From NCBI GenBank assembly GCA_025093555.1, contig JAIWNF010000052.1, forward strand, positions 186,001 to 250,000: a DNA stretch of 64,000 nucleotides, in the 5' to 3' direction. Origin of the DNA: Circinella umbellata (Eukaryota > Mucoromycota > Mucoromycetes > Mucorales > Lichtheimiaceae). Positions 25,456 to 38,704 of the stretch are shown here, one piece after another. Below the pieces are notes generated by a model. It was not told the origin of the DNA and made no database searches. It saw nothing but the letters and a program-made list of their open reading frames with translations. The position numbers and the translations under genes were made by a program. The first letter of the stretch is position 1, and each line of letters begins with the position of its first letter.

Positions 25456-26031
25456 TCAATTGTCTAATAATCTTGGAGAATCTGTTGATTCTCTACTATG
25501 TGTTCGCATAAGATCATGCCGTAATTCATCAGCATGGGTACAACCAGCTCGATTAGGATCAATACCAGGGAACAGGTTTGTGATAGCTTCGGCCAATGGT
25601 GTTGGCTCTCGATGTTCACCAGATGATGATGATAATCTTCTTGTATCATTATTGGTAGCAGAAGAGCCTTCTATACTGCCACGCTTGCGATGATAATGAT
25701 CTTCAGTAGGCGGTGAGGTAGATAAACTTGATGATGGTGATTTATTATTTGTCGTCTTTTTATTCATACGTCGTTCTTGAACTGCATCTTTAACAAAACA
25801 TGCCACATCCTTGACATATCCTACAAGACCGAGCTCTCCTGGTGAAAGACTGTGATTGGCTATATTATGTGAAGTTTGTTCGAAATCTTTTTGATGAACT
25901 GAAGGTGAATTTTCATACGGTCGTTGCTCTGGTGCAAGTGCCATTTGAGCAGGAAGATGCTCAGGTATTTCTTGAGTATTATTGCTATTTCGTTGCTTTC
26001 TGGGTACGGCCATAGGTTCAGCAGGTTGCAT
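25456..26031 (-). CDS. hypothetical low-complexity protein
   Basis: Single-exon frame of 191 residues starting MQPAEPMAVPRKQRN. It is polar and mostly disordered-looking, with S/T/P/N-rich stretches. One more ordered piece is visible around residues 65-90 (GELGLVGYVKDVACFVKDAV followed by QERR), possibly an amphipathic helix. The C-terminus holds DELRHDLMRTHSRESTDSP. No family recognised. Its end lies 78 bp from the MHF1 stop in convergent orientation. Length, ATG start and clean frame support a real gene, but there is no homology evidence. Confidence 0.6.
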   Translation of the reverse strand: MQPAEPMAVPRKQRNSNNTQEIPEHLPAQMALAPEQRPYENSPSVHQKDFEQTSHNIANHSLSPGELGLVGYVKDVACFVKDAVQERRMNKKTTNNKSPSSSLSTSPPTEDHYHRKRGSIEGSSATNNDTRRLSSSSGEHREPTPLAEAITNLFPGIDPNRAGCTHADELRHDLMRTHSRESTDSPRLLDN

Positions 26032-29000
26032 TTTTAAACTATTATATTGTTTTATTATGGGTGAATAATAAATAGAAAGTATTCCTTCTTATATATAGAA
26101 AAAAAAGTAAAGAAGTAAAACAGTGGAGAGAAAGAGAAAGAAGGAAAAAAAATTATAGAAGGAACTTGTCACCCCATAAATTTGAAATATTCATGCAAAT
26201 ATGTCACCTGTTAATCGGGTATCGAAACTGAAACGTCACTTGTAACCAATCGTAATTTGACGATTATAATAAATGTTTTTTTCTTATTCCTTCTTTAAGC
26301 AGATTATTCTATACTTGCGTGATACAAGTAATGTGGGGTTGCTTCGAAAATAAACTCATGTATCGGAGATTATTATGGTTGCTCTTTATATCAAAATGCT
26401 ACTTTCAGAAAATGAAAAGTAATCTTTCTTATTTGATGTTGTTAATTATGATGAGCAATATAAATTTTATGCTCTCATCACTGTTTGCAGATATACTTTC
26501 ATTATGTAACTAATCGTTATACAGCTTATACAATTAAGAGTTGATAATATAATAGTCCTTGATGTGGGTTCTCTTGTATTTTTCAATCACAGGAGGCAGT
26601 GATGATGGTGGTTGTGCTGCTTTTGCTAGTTATAAGGTAAGCAGAGTTACCATTTTCCATATGTACAGCGTATTACACCACTATCACGCTTCTTTCATTG
26701 CATGCTAATCTCTATATATTTTTTAGTTGTCCACGAGCTAAGCTTGTAAAAATATATATAATCTCTTGTCCGTTTTGTTAAGCTCTTATTACTAGTGGTA
26801 TATTAATATTCTTCTTGAATCTTGGTATATATTATATTTATTTCCATGCAGAAAACTCTAAAAACTACAATGTTTTAATCAGTCGTTATACGAAATGTGC
26901 GAAGGAATGAACTCTATTTTTCAAAGCGTTACATTATAATTGATAGTTACGTAAAATTTTCGAGTAAGAACAGATCCTGTTATGCTTTACAATGTACGTG
27001 TAGAAGGGAGTAACCCAAAATACAGGTATCGAAAAAGAGAAAGATTGCTGCTACAAGTTTGTAACCTGTAAAGGGTTAAATTGAGAGCCAACCTGAAACT
27101 GGATAGATTGAGGTTATTTATTGTGGAAAAAGATGGGCATTTTGTTTATTATAAGATAGATATATTATCCTTACCCTATATTAATACCCAAACATATTTT
27201 ACTGCATAATAGTCATCGCGGCAGTTCATCAATAATTAGGTACATACGTATGTTCTAGGATTTTAAAATGAAGAGTGTACCTCAACAAATGGGATATGTA
27301 GAATGTCAAGAATATGTACTATTGAAGACAGTGAGCTTATTATATATTATGTGTTAAGTAATGAATATCAATATAAATCCATGATAAACGAAAGTATAAA
27401 TTTTTAATGCAGGATGTACTTACATGAATATGCATGAATAATTGTAATACATAAGTAGTTATGAAATATACGAGCTTCTATTGTATTTATGACCCTCGAT
27501 GAAAATTCATTTAAGACATCTGTAATTGTAGCATGGCAGATATTTCTGAAATATCATGGACGCATGAATTTACACCAAAACACATGAAAATAGCGATTTG
27601 TGCTTTTTTGTATAATTCATGACTATTTAACCCAAAGGAAGATCAAATCTTGTCATGACTTTCTTTTACGTTTTTATATAATTATGAAGGGTCAAAAAAA
27701 GAAAAGGTAGTCTTAAAATGTGAGCATACTAATGCGAATTAAAAAGTGATATGTACAATATTTAGAAGCATCCTCGATCATTACAGTTGAGAATGCGCAA
27801 AAATTTCGACGTGTGATTTTCAAGAAATGTAAAATTGTCAAAATTAAAAGTGCCCGGTCTTATGTTGGGCTTCTTCTGCAAGTGAAAACGCAAAGAATAT
27901 AACGTTCGATTTGCCTTACAAATGTCTGCTAAAAATTTTTTACGTATATCTGAGGTACAACTTGATAACAAAAATGAAATTGCTAATCCTGAAATGATTT
28001 TTTCGCCTCATATTTCTTAGTTCTGTTTTAAAAAAGAAGGGATAGTTAATTCTAGCAAACTACGTAGTACCATTCTTACTTGTTCGTGAACTTTTGTGGT
28101 TCAATTTATTAGGGCTGGTATATTTGAAAGACTTTATAACACCTATTCATTGTCGACTAAAGAGATTAGACATTATTCGAACAGTATGTGTGGTAATTGA
28201 CAGAGACGTAAAACTTCTTAAAAAACATTATCTGAAGCAATCCTATATTTACTTTGGATCCCATTTTCATTCAAATAAAACATTATTTTTTTATAGTAAA
28301 TTGAAAGTCTGAAGTATGAAGCCAAACAATTATACCTTTTATACATATTTTTGATGGGATATTGATTGCTTGCAAAATAGACAGAGAATTGAATCCATTC
28401 GCTCGGATGTTTGAATCGTTATGTAAAAAAGGATCGTATAGCTATTTATAATTCTAGTACGTAACCGGAACGATTAAGATATATTGGTATATTCATTTAA
28501 AGATGCTTCTATTAGAAGTAACGTTTACAATTGATGATCAAATGCCCTTTGCTGTGTTGATGGTGAAGCTTTGTAAATAATTGCTTTTGCTTTTGCTACT
28601 TCGTGCTTGGAGTCTTTAAAATCTTTGAGAAATAAAATCACACAATGTAACAATCTTAGCCTCTGGACTACAACAGCCGGAGTAAAAGTGTCACCACGAA
28701 GGATCAGAAACTAGGAACTGGCTATGGTTCTAGGAATGTCGTTAGAGCTAGATTAATTATGTCATTATTGATAATATTGAGCAATAAGAGTGACTCCATC
28801 AATAAACTATACTTTCTTGTTACTCAGGACAGATGGATTACTGCGGGAATTCTCTGCTTCATAGGAACGGCGTGGTATACTGTTTTACCTTTCTACTATC
28901 AAGCAACCCTGGTGCACCACCAATGTTGTCGTAGTTCACATTGTCAAACTGTGTCGAATATCACTTAATGGTTAAATACATGTAGAATGTAACAGATTAA

Positions 29001-29215
29001 TTATCAATTTTCGTAAGCTAATAATAATAATACCTTCACTCCTGCCCTTCTCCTTATACATAATGATTTAATATTATTTCAATTTGCATAATAGTAGGGA
29101 AATCCTAACAAATGTCGATTTTTTTTCAAAGGCAGCTGAAGTTTTGAAAAAGTATTTTCTTCACTGAAACCGAACTTTCTCTTTGATCAACTTTCCAATT
29201 CACAATTAAGAAAAA
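26032..29215. other. gene-poor region with decayed coding traces
   Basis: About 3.2 kb without a confident gene. It holds a possible mini-exon on + at 26593-26636 and apparent coding remnants on the minus strand at about 28530-28940. Other open frames (26319, 27762, 28094, 28759) lack splice support and look accidental. Confidence 0.5.
28530..28940 (-). pseudogene. possible decayed coding sequence
   Basis: Reading the minus strand, three protein-like segments follow each other in different frames. They are FDNVNYDNIGGAPGLLDSRK (after an ACAG acceptor, before GTAAAA), then RSYEAENSRSNPSVLSNKK (before GTATAG), then GDTFTPAVVVQRLRLLHCV continuing to YKASPSTQQRAFDHQL and a stop near 28530. Stops interrupt the joins and phases do not close with the splice sites I can see. 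I do not recognise the family; a degraded gene or mobile-element fragment are both possible. Confidence 0.3.
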
Positions 29216-29896
29216 ATGGCAGAAGAAGAAGAAATTTCTAAAGTGAATCGACATAATCTTACTTCTACACAACAAACTCAAAAAAAATTAGAAAAATTGT
29301 TTCAAAAGATTGACAAACCAATTGTTATACCAGAAACACGTAAAGATAAATCAGTCAAAGCTCCCAAAGATTTCGTACGAAATGTTCCTGGTAAGAAAAC
29401 GTACACACACTTTATCATTCAGTCAATGAGTTTTTTTTCATCAGTTTGGATGTGTACATAATTTATATGTTCTATACACATTTAAAAGTCATTAATGTTT
29501 AATTCACTTACAAATAATATATATATATATATATAAATATATACATATTGTATATTTTTAGGTTCAAGCGCTGGTGCAGGCAGTGGTGATTTTCACGTTT
29601 ATCGTGCACACCGACGAAGAGAATATGCTCGGATAAAAAATATGGATGATGCAGAACGCAAGGTATGACAAATGAAAAAACGACACATAGAAAAAATATA
29701 AAATGAACTGAATAATGATATAAAATGGATTGGTAATATTTAGGAACAAGAGGAACAGGAATATGAAAATAAAATTGCACGATTAAAAGCCGAAGATGAA
29801 GAACGAACAGCTAAAAAACGGGCAAGGAGGCAAAAACGTAAACAGGCTAAGGAGCAAACTGGTGGCACTGAAAAGAAGCAAAAAACCGACAAATAA
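29216..29896 (+). CDS. PRKRIP1-like protein (DUF1168)
   Basis: Exons 29216-29390, 29562-29662 and 29744-29896 give 142 residues. The family hallmark is [20 protein letters not shown] in the middle, preceded by [12 protein letters not shown] and followed by a long charged helix ([20 protein letters not shown]) and a lysine/arginine-rich C-terminus ([13 protein letters not shown]). Human PRKRIP1 is a long-helix component of the spliceosomal C* stage and also binds the kinase PKR. A nuclear splicing role is therefore expected here. The basic tail looks like a nuclear localisation signal. Length is slightly shorter than the animal protein. Confidence 0.88.
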
Positions 29897-30357
29897 AGGC
29901 ATTTTTTCCCTTGTAATCAAACTTTGGCTTCTATGTATATACCCACGCATATTGAAAATATAATAATAGGATTATTCATATGATATATACCTCCGGAAGG
30001 AAGAATGAATGAAATATCTCATATTCTCTTTTTGTGCTAATGGGGGAAGTGAGTGTGTTATATATATAGTGTGTGTTAGTGAATCTATTTTTTAGAACAT
30101 TTTTCTTACTGAGATCCTACTTTTTTAATTTGTTGTCACGGCAACAATATTTCACTACCGCTGTAGTTACGTTGCCATATTCGACAACTGCTTTGCTGGG
30201 ATAACCCTTACCTGGTGCAGTTCACCGCGATTCAATTCTTCTTAACAAAGTAACTGAAATGCATTATATAAATGCACCCATTCAAAGACATAAATAAATA
30301 AAACATTGTATGCATTTGCATGTGAATCAGAGCCACAGTGACTATTCTATGTTTCAG
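29897..30357. other. intergenic region
   Basis: 3' flank of the PRKRIP1-like gene and upstream DNA of the broken esterase. No coding signal for the missing esterase N-terminus was found here. Confidence 0.5.
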
Positions 30358-31595
30358 AGACGAGTGTTGGAAAATCAAATGGGTTGAATATCTAATTGAT
30401 TGTTATGAAGGCTTACCACAACGATGTCATCCAGAAGCTTATAATATTGCATTTACAGGTGCTGATATCGATTCGAACCTCATTGTTAAACATTATCCGC
30501 ATACTATATTCTTTGTGAAACAACTCGATCAATGGAAAAAAAAAACGTTGCTTATGCCATTCCCTGGAAAACTCAGAACACCATGGCCACGTTCTGGATG
30601 GGGTAAATAAGAAGACTAAAATTAAAAAAAAAAATGACAACAATACAGGAAGTTTAACCTCTCTATATTATATATATTAATACGTAGAATTAATAATGTT
30701 GGCGCTACAGACACATGGACTAATGTATGTCAATACTTGCATAATATTGCTTATAATTATTACTACTTAATGCATTGGGCTACGATTTTTCACTTTTTAG
30801 TCTTTGATCAATGTTAGATTATATATATATTAATGGTACTATTAACTATTATTTGAATATCTTTTCCTACACTTTATAGTCAACTTACCGATATTTATTT
30901 TAACAACGTGGTGTTTGTATACAAATACAAACACATTGTCATCATGATATTCTAGCACAACTACATACTATTGGTTTTGTGTAATTACAAGCACAGACAG
31001 TAGTGACAACTATTACTATATTTGATTATGTTTCTGTTACTCAAATTCATCATCAATCACATGGTAAATAATATAGAACGAAATTATGTATGGCAAAGGT
31101 ATACGGTCATATTTATTTTTCAATGTACCACCACGCCATCGGTCACCTGGCGGTGACAGTGTTGAAAATTATGCAGAAGTCATTAATACGTTCAATTCTA
31201 TTTTAAATGAACCTATTATTGCATTTCAAAGCAAACACATGGACACCAATGTTATGCTATTCAATGTATTTATGCAGAGAAACTCGGATTCAAGAATAAC
31301 ACAAGTTTTTGTCAAAATTCAACTGCTCCTGATTTTGACACAAATTATGAAAGTTATGGATGTCTGGCACCTTATGAATATTTTTGTCTCAATATGATAT
31401 GTTTGCTAATTGTATTCAAAAAAATTATTCAGGGAGTGTCTGTGTGGCTCACCAAAGCATTTTTTTTTTGTATTTTATTCTGAAATAATAGATTCTGGCC
31501 ATTCAAGGTATCCTGTGCACAGATTACTGACTTCGGATAGAAAACAACAATCAAAGGATTTTTTCTTATTGTCATCATTAAAAAATAAATTATGA
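30358..31595 (+). pseudogene. SGNH/GDSL esterase (CE16-like), broken
   Basis: Pieces of a carbohydrate-esterase-16-type SGNH hydrolase lie in order but cannot be joined. Segment 1 (from 30358): IKWVEYLIDCYEGLPQRC and YNIAFTGADIDSNLIV. Its frame is lost at a run of ten A at 30536-30545 and continues in another frame as VAYAIPWKTQNTMATFWMG. Segment 2 (30688-30724): INNVGATDTWTN. Segment 3 (from 31077): MYGKGIRSYLFFNVPPRHRS and HMDTNVMLFNV, with a frame change near 31270 before YAEKLGFKNNTSFCQ and YESYGCLAPYEYF. Segment 4, about 100 nt later: DSGHSRYPVHRLLTSD, carrying the expected catalytic histidine. The N-terminal GDS serine block was not found. Intact relatives are secreted; this copy looks inactive. 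Confidence 0.7.
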
Positions 31596-32225
31596 AATAA
31601 ACTATATAATTTTACTTAGTTTTATTTTTATTTATTCGCCTTAAAAAGTCTATTTTAAAAGTGAAGAGAAAGTTGGTTGGACAAACGTGCATACTTTTTT
31701 TCTCAGACTCATGTTTTGTTTCCTTGTAAGGGAGGTAACCCATCTGCAGCTTGCTCATCCTTCCACCAAAAATTTTCGCCCCCCAACTTTTCCATATTCT
31801 TCATCCAAACCCCCTCTGAAATTCAAAAAAAGCTTTGCTTATCGTTAGGGTATCAGTTTCACTCTCTTTCTTCTTCACTTTGTATACAAACACTCTTTAT
31901 TTATTATTATCATATTTTATACACTCCTTATAAAAACAACACACAACATTATCATCATCCACATATAGCCGCATATCATCGACTGTCAGTTCCTGCTATT
32001 TGTATATCAGCAGTCGCAACCAACGAAATCGCGCGCGCGCCTCCTTACGTTCCTTTTTTCCCTTTACCATTTTTCTTTCTTTCCGTCATTCTTCACTTTT
32101 ATACTTTTGTATAATATTCAACTTCTGTTCATAATTTTTACTACTACTCCTTCATTTTATATATAAAATCTCCCTCTCTTCCCTTTTTCCTCCTCTTCAA
32201 CATACACTATTATACTGCTATCCCT
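31596..32225. other. promoter/leader of the CH-GAR gene
   Basis: Pyrimidine-rich, C/T-biased DNA directly upstream of the large cytoskeletal gene, with a GCGCGCGCGC run near 32031. Open frames here are low-complexity and look like leader sequence. Confidence 0.5.
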
Positions 32226-35200
32226 ATGAACAAACCACAATATCATTATCACTTTCAACAAAAGTACGTGATTTTTGATGTATAATTAAGGAAGAATAAA
32301 TAAAATAAAAATCATACGACACACGTATCAGAATCATAACTCATCATCATCATAATCATTTTCTTTGCTTTTTTTTTAGAACAACTGAATGGATTCGGGC
32401 ACAAATTTCAGTTTATTTTTCACTTTCTATTCTCCAACCACCTTCCTCTCTAACGACAACTATTCACCGATCATGGCTTTTATGTTTAGCGCATCGATAT
32501 TTTCCATCCTCGGTCCCTGATTTGATTTTCCGTTTAAAGCAGCACAAGGACGACGATTATGACGATGTCAATTTTGTCTACCAATTATTTGTGGATCATT
32601 GGAATTTAAAATATACTATGAAAGATTGTATTTTTACTTTCGTTGACACGATTCGTCAACATGTTACTCAATATAATCTTACGACTCCATCTAATAACAT
32701 TCTTGCTGGTAAATATCATAATATAATGAACAAAAAAAAACAATGAAGCGCACCCACCAAAAAGAAACTGTTTATATTTTTCTTTAATAATACACCCACA
32801 AAAAAAAAAACCTTTATTTTTCATATTTTCTGAAAGACTAATTATATGCATAAAACAGTAATAAGGAGCATGCCATCATTCAAGTGCATGCAGCTCGATT
32901 TTATCCACATGAAATTGTTTACAGCAACTGTACTACATAACGTGACCGATTTGGATCATCGAATGCAACATATTTATTTTCATTATGACGCCAATAAAAA
33001 CAATACCCAAGAAGAAAATGACGACCAAGAAAAAAAACAGTATGATTTTCTACGTAATTGCTTGGATCGTATTCAAGCAATTACTCAACAAGGCGAATTC
33101 ATTCTGCACAAAATTGGAAATCAAACCAAGCATACAACAACAATAGCGAATGATGTTACGGCTCTTTTAGAGCTTGATAATAGCAGCAACATACAGCTAT
33201 CTGATCCGTTGCGTCTTCAATTAATAAAGCCACTTGAAAAATACCATCACCAACAATATACCCAACGTTTTCAACAACGTTTGCAATGGATAAAAGAGCT
33301 ACAGCAAACTTGGATTGCAGAATATAATAATGTTATCACATTAATCCAATGTCGTCATGAAAAAGAGCAAGACAACGAAAAAGAGGATGATGTAAAAACT
33401 GCAATGAACATCGCCACCTTGGCGTATCAGCGATGGAGCGGAGCATCACCAATAGCAAATACAACATTATATACAGCGATGCAAAAACAATACTGCGAGT
33501 TTCAAAAACGCCAAGATCAAATGACCAGCCAAAAGAAGCACGTGGAAGCTTTCGTTCAATACACAGATGATTTGCAAGAAGAAGGTCGACGATTATTATC
33601 ATTAGTTATAGAAGAATCATCCAGTACGGAAACACTTTCGCTTGCTATCCAATCTTTCAAAGATCGCGTTTATATTGCATCGGAACGTATGGATGCACGC
33701 ATTCCTTATCCTGCTCACCAAGCGCTCAGAAATGATGCTATTCAAGATATGGTTCAGCGAAAAAAAGCATCTTTATGGATGCTTCAAGACGATTTGGATC
33801 ACAAATTGCGTCTATATCAACGAAAGCAACAACACCAGCACCAGCAAAGCACTAAGGATATACAAGATGATAACGACCTTTGGATTAATATGCGTATAGA
33901 AGCTGTACAAGACTTGCTTGATAGTACAGCGATGCCTGGCTTAACACTGGAAGACATTCAACAGCTGAAAAAAGATTGTCGCGATTACCGGATAACAACA
34001 TTAAAAAGGAAACAACAATCCAACACAAAACTTGAAACATTGCTGAAACAATTGCAGAATAATCTTGATGCATATGAGCGACGGGTGCGAAAAAGTGATA
34101 CTGCTGAAAAATTATCAGCAAACATCCAAGAGAAAACAGAACGTATTTGGTCCATCTTGATTCCAATTGAAGAAGGCAAATTTGACGTAGAAAATGTTGT
34201 ACCAAAAACTTTCTCAGATGAAGCTACTTCATTGGGCGATACTGATCTCTTGCTATCAGAAGAAGAAAGCGATGCAGAGTACGCGTGGATTCGACGACAA
34301 CATCAAGATTTTGTATCTCTTATTAATTATGGTAACGCACTACTGGCTCAGCGTACTACTTGTCAATTATATCAATCGAAAGTCAAAGAGTTGCTGGCGG
34401 AAGGTACACGTCATTGTCACACGCTCGAACCAACGTGGAATAATTTGGCACGCTCTAATTATAATCGTCATTACCATCAGCGTATTAAACTACATGCCTA
34501 TGATGATTTCGTTAAACAATCAGATATGTTTTTGCTTCAAGTAAATCGCCAAAACCTATTACCATTGTTTCCATGCAAAAATGTTCAAGCAAACCGAATA
34601 GCTCCCTACATACCAGAAAATACGTTTTTGGGATGGCTGTCAAGGCAATGTACAGCTTTGACTGAACTTAGTAGCACGGTATCTTTGCTTGTACAAAAGT
34701 GCCGTTATGTTCTTGATATTAAATCTAGTATGGAGTCATGGCTCAACAACATTAGTACTTGTACACCGAATGATGAAGTGTACCAGGAACAAGAGAAAGA
34801 AGTGAAATCAATTCGAGCAAGAGTATTGAATGCACCAGGATGTGATGCGTTGGTAAAATATTGGGATCAAGTCTCATTAGATGCATTATACTGTTTTGGA
34901 GACCAGATACTGAAGCGCAAACAAGCGGAACAGCAACGCATGGCGGATATCGCTGCAGAGGGAGCGTTTACATCCTGGCAAAAGACAGTTGTTGACTTCG
35001 ATACCGCAGTTCCTGATGATAACGACCATTTGACATACACGCAGGTGGAGCAACTAGAAGCATTATATCAAAGTAACAAAATATCATTTGAAAAGATACT
35101 TTACGTATTTTCTGCAGCTGGTCGTCCATTGACAACAAAAATGCATGGAGAACAACAACGGGTGGCAAGTATCTTACAAACTATAAATACTAAGTATCAC

Positions 35201-38200
35201 AATCAAAAGGCGATGGCAAAATATAATGAATTACATATTTTGTGGCAACAAAACATGGAGGCGGCACTCCAACTATGCGACGAGCAAGAGGCAAATGTGA
35301 CCACATTGATCCACAACAACAAGATGCTGATTACACAACATAACAACAGAAACAAGGAGAGTAATAACGATCATGCTTTATTATTGTTACCACCAACACC
35401 ACCACCAACAGTAGCAACATTACCTAAAGTTCCTGACATTGAGAATTTGCGACACCATGTTGCTCAACATAGTTTGTATCACCGTGTTGGGTTCGATCAA
35501 GTTCTTGCTTCCCAACTAACGCTAGATAAACGAATTCAACATTTGAATGATACCACGAAATTTGCAGCAAACATTCAAGTTCAATGCAGCAAAATTAAAC
35601 AGATTATAGATGACTTGATGTATCTAAAAAACAATGACGACGCTTCTATTATGGAAGATATAACAAAACAGATAAATAATCCAGAACTGTATCCTGCTCG
35701 TTGTTCATTCCCCGATGATATTGAATTCAACAAATCTATTCGGTACAAACTCGAGTCTCTTTTCAATGATGCCTTGAACCAACAACAAATTCGTGCAGAG
35801 ACGTCCAAACAATACAAGATTCATCAAGCTTCTAATTCCATTATCAAGGAATTTCAAAAAAAAGTAGATGATGCATTTACAAGTAATCTGACACAAAAGA
35901 CAGTGAATGAATTAACATTATCAGCACATAATTGTATTGTGAAAATCAATCAGCAATTTATCGGTATCAATAGCGACGATAACAACAATAAAAAATATCA
36001 AGATTCAATTGCCTCCATTCTTGCGACTGTAGAGCAATCATGGAAGGAGCAGACTATGAATGTTGCTCAAAAAGAGAAACAACAAAAAAATCAAACTGCT
36101 ATGGATGAGTATCGAGCATTGTATAACTGGCTTACAGAGCAGCACAATTCAATTCAAATTACCGATGTAGACGATTCAAAGGCGGTTACAGAACAGCGCA
36201 ACATATTGCAACAACTTGAACGAAGTGGTATTGATGCACTATACGTACTATATCAAAATGAAAAGAAACAGCAAGAGATCGATAGTACACATGTACAAGA
36301 AATGCGAGTTTTATTTGAACGTGCCAAAGGTGATCATAAAGACTTAGTTGCAGCATTGAATTATGTCGATGAATTATTTAGCAAGAAACAACTGGAGAAA
36401 TCAAGACAATCTTATGTTGATGGACTTTTATCAACTATGCGAGTTATGATGACCTGGGCGGAACAAAATCAAGAATTTACTGTAACGCGCAACACAAGCC
36501 GTCAAGACATGGATAGAATTGAATACAAGGCAAGCAAAGCGCTATATTTGTTTAAAGCACAAGTTCATGTTTATCCAGAGTATCAAGAATTGCAACTCCA
36601 ATATCAACAAACCCAATCTGCTCTTGAAGAAGTGATTTGTGCGGTCAGATCTGCCAAACCTTACTGTGATATGCATATCGAATTAGATGAAATCGAGGCT
36701 TCTATAAAATTATTACCTAGCTCTGTACTCGATACAATGTTGGATGACATTGCACATCAAGTCAACGAAGCGGTCATGGATTCATCAGAAAAGCTGCATC
36801 GGGAGCAAGTTCGCAATCGTTATGACGAGCTTGTCAAGCTTGTGGATTTAATCAAGACACAAAAAGAAAAGGAAAAGCGACAATCTGAAGAAATAGAAGC
36901 ACAAAAGGAAGCGGGCCGACAACGGTTGGCAATCGAACAAGCAATTCAAGCCGCAAAAAGGGATACATTGGCTGTAGGTGCAGTTGTGGATGATGCTGAT
37001 CCATCGATGATCCATGAATTTTATCTTTGTGGTATATCAACATTATCTATTCATCAAGCACGAAGAATCAAATGGTGTAATGACGAATTAAATGAAGCTG
37101 TATGTGATCTGGAAGGATCCTACGCCTGCTTAAATCGCGTGGCTCAGCATGCAAAACAGGCACAAGACATCATGACATGGATCACAAAATGGGAAGGTCA
37201 AGATGTAACAGAAACTGCATCCATCGTTGAAAAATTCCTTGGAGACAATGTATCGGATGAAGCCCCATTGATAATCAAGTCAAGTGTTGAGTTAGCTACA
37301 AAAAAACGACGAACAAGTGTTCAGGAAGCATGGAGCGCTTTATGTGTTCAAATGAAACATGCAGAAGCCATGGAAGCCCAAAGGTTAAAAGAACAACATG
37401 AGCAAGAACAATTGGCAACCGTGAAGCGGTTGATTAAGCGTGCACAGACACAGTTAAGTCATTGTCGTTGGGAAGTGGATAAGAAGGATTTAGCATCAAT
37501 GCCACGGGAACCAGAAGCACTTGCTATTGAACGTCGTGTAACTGACTTATCAGCTACCACAGCCAATTTATTACGTGAACATTATCCAAATAACATACAG
37601 ACAGATGAAAATGAAGCCTACCGAGCCATTGTAGATACAAGTATAGGTCAATTCTTTGATACTGTACAAGATACCCAGTGCAAGATTGCACAAGCCTTAG
37701 CCATCAGTGAATACTTGATGATTTCGGACGATATCCACATGATGATTAGCATCTTTGAAGAATCATTACCTAAAGCATCTATTCGTAATATCAGCAAGCA
37801 GGACTTGCAAGCCATTGAGGCTCAACAAAAGTACTATGATGAGCATATTGAACAAGAATTAGAAACTGCACAAGAGATTGCTGTTGATAATCCCATGTTA
37901 AACAAGCCATATAAACAACTATGTGACCGTTGGGCTTCTGTTAAACGACATGTTCAATCATTATTACGACGAGGGCGTGTAACACGTGGCCGACTTACTT
38001 CATTGCCAATATTGCCTGCATTTAACACTTCTACTACTACTAATACTGTGACAACATATACAACAAATAATACAACAGCATCATCATTGACATCAACATC
38101 AAACATTGATAATAATTATAATTATAATCCTTCTCCCCTTGTATCAGCATCTTCACCACTCAGTCCCCGACCTGTAAATAGCATCAATAATATCAACAAA

Positions 38201-38704
38201 AAGAAACGATTAATATATGAACCAGACCCAGAAAACCAACTCGATGTAGAAATCGGCAGGATTGTTAATCAAGTTCCTTTTTCTGTCAAAGTAGAAATGG
38301 TACCTGGTGAAGTGGGTCGTTACTGGTTTGGGTCACGTTTAGTTTATTGTCGAATCCTTAAAAGTCGAATGGTTATGCTTCGAGTAGGCGGGGGATGGTG
38401 TGAATTATCGCAATTCATGCGCGACCATGCCATGCTTCATGACGCAAATGACATCCATATTGTCAGTGACGAACAAGGTTTTATTCAAATGAACACCACA
38501 CGTAGACCTAGTCTACCACCTCCATTATACCATAGTTCATCATCATCAACGATTTCAACAACTTCCACATCTTCATCAGGATATTATATGGATGGAGATC
38601 GATATATGGCAGTGGACCATCATGGCAAACATCATACACTAAAAATGAAAAAAGTAGATGGATTATTAAATAGTAGTGGTAGTCGAAGTATTTTGATTAA
38701 ATAG
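32226..38704 (+). CDS. giant CH-like / coiled-coil / GAR cytoskeletal linker
   Basis: Exons 32226-32263, 32380-32708 and 32859-38704 close in frame and give 2070 residues. Residues about 13-120 resemble a calponin-homology fold: TEWIRAQISVYF, SWLLCLAHRYFPSSVPDL and DVNFVYQLFVDHWNLKYTMK, as in actin-binding CH2 domains. A very long alpha-helical, Q/E/K-rich region (about 150-1860) has regularly spaced tryptophans, as in spectrin-type bundles. After an S/T/N-rich linker, residues about 1905-1985 form a clear GAR (GAS2-related) microtubule-binding domain (VPFSVKVEMVPGEVGRYWFG, then RILKSRMVMLRVGGGWCEL). This order resembles animal spectraplakins and Gas2 proteins linking actin to microtubules. 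GAR call firm; CH and spectrin calls by eye. Confidence 0.75.

Noticed and set aside
26319..26513. 64-codon hydrophobic frame on +
   Set aside because: Composition matches translated AT-rich DNA; no supporting splice sites or family.
27762..27971. 69-codon frame on the minus strand
   Set aside because: Slightly protein-like but isolated, with no joinable neighbours and no family.
28759..28968. 69-codon frame on + over the decayed segment
   Set aside because: It is antisense to more protein-like minus-strand segments and is probably their shadow.
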